Made by a program: the position numbers and the translations under genes. From Kiloniellales bacterium (lineage in GTDB: Bacteria; Pseudomonadota; Alphaproteobacteria; Kiloniellales; JAKSBE01): 64,000 nt of DNA. Under the pieces are notes generated by a model. It saw nothing but the letters and a program-made list of their open reading frames with translations. It did not search any database and was not told where the DNA came from. Below, piece by piece: positions 61,658 to 64,000 of the stretch (position 1 is its first letter; the number at the start of each line of letters is the position of its first letter). Location of the stretch: positions 1 to 64,000 of the forward strand of contig JASJBF010000005.1 of assembly GCA_030066685.1 (NCBI GenBank), written 5' to 3'.

Positions 61658-62482
61658 GTGTCGCCAGTGTCGAGATTCAGCCGTCTGATCTTCGCCTGCC
61701 TCGCGCTTTGGGCGGCGCCCTCGGCCAAGGCCTTGGCCGAAGCGGTCGAGATCCTTCCGCATCGTGCGGTCTACCGCATGGAGCTTTCCGCGCTGCGGGG
61801 CGGCAGCAGCGTCGTCGACGTGAGCGGCCGCATGGACTTCGAGTGGCAGGACGCCTGCGACGCCTGGACGGTGGCACAGCGAATGCGGATCCTGGTCGGC
61901 TATGGCGACGGCAACGAGACCGACTTCGGCCTGACGCTGAACACTTGGGAGTCCAAGGACGGCCTCAACTATCGCTTCTTCATCCGGCATCTCTACTCGG
62001 GCCGTCCGAGCGAGGAGATCCGCGGCAGGGCGCAGCTCGAGGGCGCCGGCAAGGCCGGCCAAGGGTCCTTCGCGCAGCCCGAGGAGAAGCGCGTCGATCT
62101 GCCCGCCGGCACCCTGTTTCCGGTCGAGCACACGCAGGTCCTGATCGAGGCGGTGCGCGCCAAGGCTTTGCCGCTGTGGCGCACGGTCTTTGACGGCTCC
62201 GGAGAGAGCGGCCTCTTCGGGATCTCGGCGGCCCTGGTCGAAGCCTTGGAGCCGGAAAGCAGCGTGCCCGAAGGACTGGAATCGATCAAAGGCCAGGCGT
62301 CGTGGCGCCTGCGCCTCGCCTTCTTCGACCTCGGCGGCCCCGAGGCCGCAGAGCCGGAACAGGAGCAGGCCCTGCGGATCTACGCCAACGGCGTTGTCGA
62401 CGAGCTGGTCCTTGATTTCCCGGAGTTCTCGGTCCGGGCCATCCTCGAAGAGCTCGAGCCGCTGGAGACACCGGCCTGCTAG
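61658..62482 (+). CDS. eipB: EipB-like periplasmic envelope integrity protein (DUF1849)
   Basis: A 274-residue exported protein of the DUF1849/EipB family, a beta-spiral periplasmic protein needed for envelope integrity in Brucella. The signal peptide (RLIFACLALWAAPSAKALA) is followed by the family start VEILPHRAVYRMELSALRGG. The conserved disulfide pair is present as Cys67 (WQDACDAW) and the C-terminal Cys274. The GTG at 61658 is chosen; a longer open frame upstream is arginine-rich and rejected, and a GTG five codons later is also possible. Confidence 0.88.
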   Translation: MSPVSRFSRLIFACLALWAAPSAKALAEAVEILPHRAVYRMELSALRGGSSVVDVSGRMDFEWQDACDAWTVAQRMRILVGYGDGNETDFGLTLNTWESKDGLNYRFFIRHLYSGRPSEEIRGRAQLEGAGKAGQGSFAQPEEKRVDLPAGTLFPVEHTQVLIEAVRAKALPLWRTVFDGSGESGLFGISAALVEALEPESSVPEGLESIKGQASWRLRLAFFDLGGPEAAEPEQEQALRIYANGVVDELVLDFPEFSVRAILEELEPLETPAC

Positions 62483-62520
62483 AGCAGCCTGCGTTCTTTC
62501 GAACGCAGATGAGCCGCTCT
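62481..62520. terminator. Hairpin between convergent eipB and dinB
   Basis: CTGCGTTC-TTTC-GAACGCAG (62489-62508) is a perfect 8-bp stem, extended by an outer AGAGC/GCTCT pair. It lies directly after the eipB stop between convergent genes, so it could end both transcripts. No T run follows, so it may be rho-dependent or an intergenic palindrome. Confidence 0.5.
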
Positions 62521-62551
62521 ATACAATTGAAGTAGTTCAAGTTATCCGGCT

Positions 62552-63829
62552 CTAGGAAGGCCGGCGGTCGCTGCCGAGCAGGCCGCGGCCCTTGCGGATT
62601 GCATCGCGCCCCAGCTTATCGCGCACCTGATCCATGGCCGCCTCGACCCGTCCGCGTCGGGTCCGCTCGGGGTCGAGCAGGTCCGGGGGATCCGCCAGGT
62701 CTCCGGGCCCCAGGTCGCCGGCGCCGATGCCGATCAGGCGGAAGCGCCGGCCGTCGGCTTCCCTGGTGAGCAGCGGCAGGGCGGCGTCGTAGAGCACCTC
62801 GGCAAGCTGGCTCGGCGCGTCCAGGCGCCGGCTTCGGGTCAGCAAGCGGAACTCGGCGGTCTTGAGCTTCAGGGTGACGCTGTGCCCGGCCAGGTTCTTG
62901 CGCTTTAGCCGCCGGGACACCTTCTCGCAGAGCGGCCAGAGCCGCCCGCTCAAAGCGTCGAGGGCGGCCAGGTCGCGGTCGAAGGTGGTCTCCGCCGAGA
63001 GGCTCTTGGCCGGCTCGCGCGGGTCGACCTGCCGGGCGTCGCGGCCGTGCGAGAAGCGGTGCAGGCGGCCGCCGATCGCGCCGTAGCGGGCGATCAGCTC
63101 GGCCTCCTCGTATTGGCGGAGCTGACCGATCCTGGTGATCCCGTCGCGCTCGAGGGCCCTGCGCAGGGCCTTGCCGACGCCCCAGAGAAGGCTCACCGGC
63201 TGCTCGGCCAGAAAGCCCTCGGCCTCGGCCTCGCCGATCACGGCGAAGCCCCGGGGCTTGTCCAGGTCCGAGGCCACCTTGGCCAGGAACTTGTTGTAGC
63301 TGAGGCCGATCGAGGCGGTGATCTGGAAGGCCGCCTCGATCCTGAGGGCCAGCAGCGCCAGGGTCCGGGCCGGCGGGCCGCCGTGCAGGGCCTCGGTCCC
63401 GGAGAGGTCGAGGAAGGCCTCGTCGATCGACAGCGGCTCGACCAGGGGCGTGACCTCCTCCATCATCCGGCGGATCGCCAAGCCGGCCTCCTGGTACTTG
63501 GCCATGTCGGGCCGGATCACCACGGCGTCCGGACAGGCCTTCAGCGCCTTGAACATGGGCATGGCGGAGCGCACGCCATAGAGCCGGGCGACGTAGCAGC
63601 AGGCCGAGACCACGCCGCGCCGGCCGCCGCCGACGATCACCGGCCGCTCGGCGAGCTCAGGCCGGTCGCGCTTCTCGATGCTGGCGTAGAAGGCGTCGCA
63701 GTCGATATGCGCGATCGCCAGGCGCCCCAGCTCCGGGTGGCTCGCCAGGCGCGGCGAGGCGCAGTCCGGGCAGCGCTGCGCCACCGGGGCCTCCCGGAGC
63801 GCGCCGCAGTCCCGGCAGAGCGCGGTCAT
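62552..63829 (-). CDS. dinB: DNA polymerase IV with an N-terminal zinc ribbon
   Basis: Y-family translesion polymerase of 425 residues. The palm motifs are HIDCDAFYASIE and SIDEAFLDLSG, and the fingers segment is GVRSAMPMFKALK. Ahead of them is a four-cysteine ribbon (Cys5, 8, 20, 23: CRDC and CPDC) not found in the E. coli enzyme but known in some alphaproteobacterial DinB proteins. No canonical clamp-binding peptide is obvious at the C-terminus. The ATG overlaps the stop of the preceding ROK gene as ATGA. Confidence 0.95.
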   Translation of the reverse strand: MTALCRDCGALREAPVAQRCPDCASPRLASHPELGRLAIAHIDCDAFYASIEKRDRPELAERPVIVGGGRRGVVSACCYVARLYGVRSAMPMFKALKACPDAVVIRPDMAKYQEAGLAIRRMMEEVTPLVEPLSIDEAFLDLSGTEALHGGPPARTLALLALRIEAAFQITASIGLSYNKFLAKVASDLDKPRGFAVIGEAEAEGFLAEQPVSLLWGVGKALRRALERDGITRIGQLRQYEEAELIARYGAIGGRLHRFSHGRDARQVDPREPAKSLSAETTFDRDLAALDALSGRLWPLCEKVSRRLKRKNLAGHSVTLKLKTAEFRLLTRSRRLDAPSQLAEVLYDAALPLLTREADGRRFRLIGIGAGDLGPGDLADPPDLLDPERTRRGRVEAAMDQVRDKLGRDAIRKGRGLLGSDRRPS

Positions 63830-64000
63830 GGGAATCCGGAGCCCTCGGCGCCGCCGAGCGCGATGGGCAGCTCCTCCGGCCGCCAGAGCCAGGCCGCGCC
63901 GCGGACCCCGCTAGAATCGCCGTGCTTCGCGGCGACCACGGGCGTGGTGCAGACGTCGGAGAAGACGTAGTCCTGCAGACGCTTGGGCAGCTCGGCATAG
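63826..64000 (-). CDS. ROK-family sugar kinase, C-terminal end (partial)
   Basis: The last 57 codons of a gene that enters from beyond base 64000. The tail PVVAAKHGDSSGVRGAAWLW is typical of the end of ROK-family kinases (fructokinase, glucokinase or N-acetylglucosamine kinase type). The catalytic and zinc-binding parts lie outside the window, so the substrate cannot be assigned. The TGA overlaps the dinB ATG. Confidence 0.7.
   Translation of the reverse strand, partial: YAELPKRLQDYVFSDVCTTPVVAAKHGDSSGVRGAAWLWRPEELPIALGGAEGSGFP

Overview
The window reads as a chromosomal segment of a GC-rich alphaproteobacterium. A Rhodospirillales/Kiloniellales-type lineage is my inference from gene order and families: lptD-surA-pdxA-rsmA, the fab-acpP-mltG order, an aa3-oxidase subunit IV peptide, an EipB/DUF1849 protein, and the DUF2066-CDP-alcohol transferase-PerM-Hda-Ppk-Ppx run. 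No rRNA, tRNA, insertion sequence, integrase, phage gene or CRISPR array was seen.

Layout. (1) 1-10550 is a long minus-strand housekeeping block: an SDR, purF, cvpA, radA, mlaFE, alr, dnaB, then rplI-rpsR-rpsF. The left edge carries a perfect 90-bp inverted repeat that includes the 3' end of the SDR gene. (2) 10790-15303, plus strand, is fatty-acid synthesis (fabD, fabG, acpP, fabF) and the lytic transglycosylase mltG. (3) 15304-31742 is an accessory interval that splits mltG from yicC-gmk. It has three parts. The first is a sigma54-type regulator followed by an excellent -24/-12 promoter and a cluster of TRAP transporter, universal stress protein, SRPBCC protein, CoA-transferase and secreted alpha/beta hydrolase. 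The second is a broken, diverged copy of the mltG 3' end followed by a two-gene cassette of an exported subtilase-like protein and an exported partner. The third is a TAXI-type TRAP transporter with a small membrane protein, then an SDR. (4) 31743-44901 returns to core genes: yicC, gmk, convergent rsmA-pdxA-surA-lptD, pepA-holC, an EamA transporter, an ABC-F ATPase, ndk and a 41-residue cytochrome oxidase subunit IV peptide. (5) 44902-58096 holds purN-purM divergent from a DUF2066 protein, a CDP-alcohol transferase, perM and hda; then sixA divergent from ppk-ppx; then rnd divergent from aspS. (6) 58228-64000 holds a lipoprotein, agmatine deiminase, a small conserved protein and a 36-residue membrane peptide, a diguanylate cyclase, EipB, dinB and the 3' end of a ROK-family sugar kinase gene that runs off the window.

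The most novel-looking part is the accessory interval. The sigma54 cluster reads as one scheme (inference): a periplasmic hydrolase releases a carboxylic acid, the TRAP system imports it, and the CoA-transferase activates it, all under a PAS-AAA+-HTH activator that has three repeated candidate binding sites between its own gene end and the promoter. The subtilase-like protein keeps the Asn and Ser motifs of family S8 but the usual Asp and His segments are not recognisable, and it is translationally coupled to a secreted protein I do not recognise.
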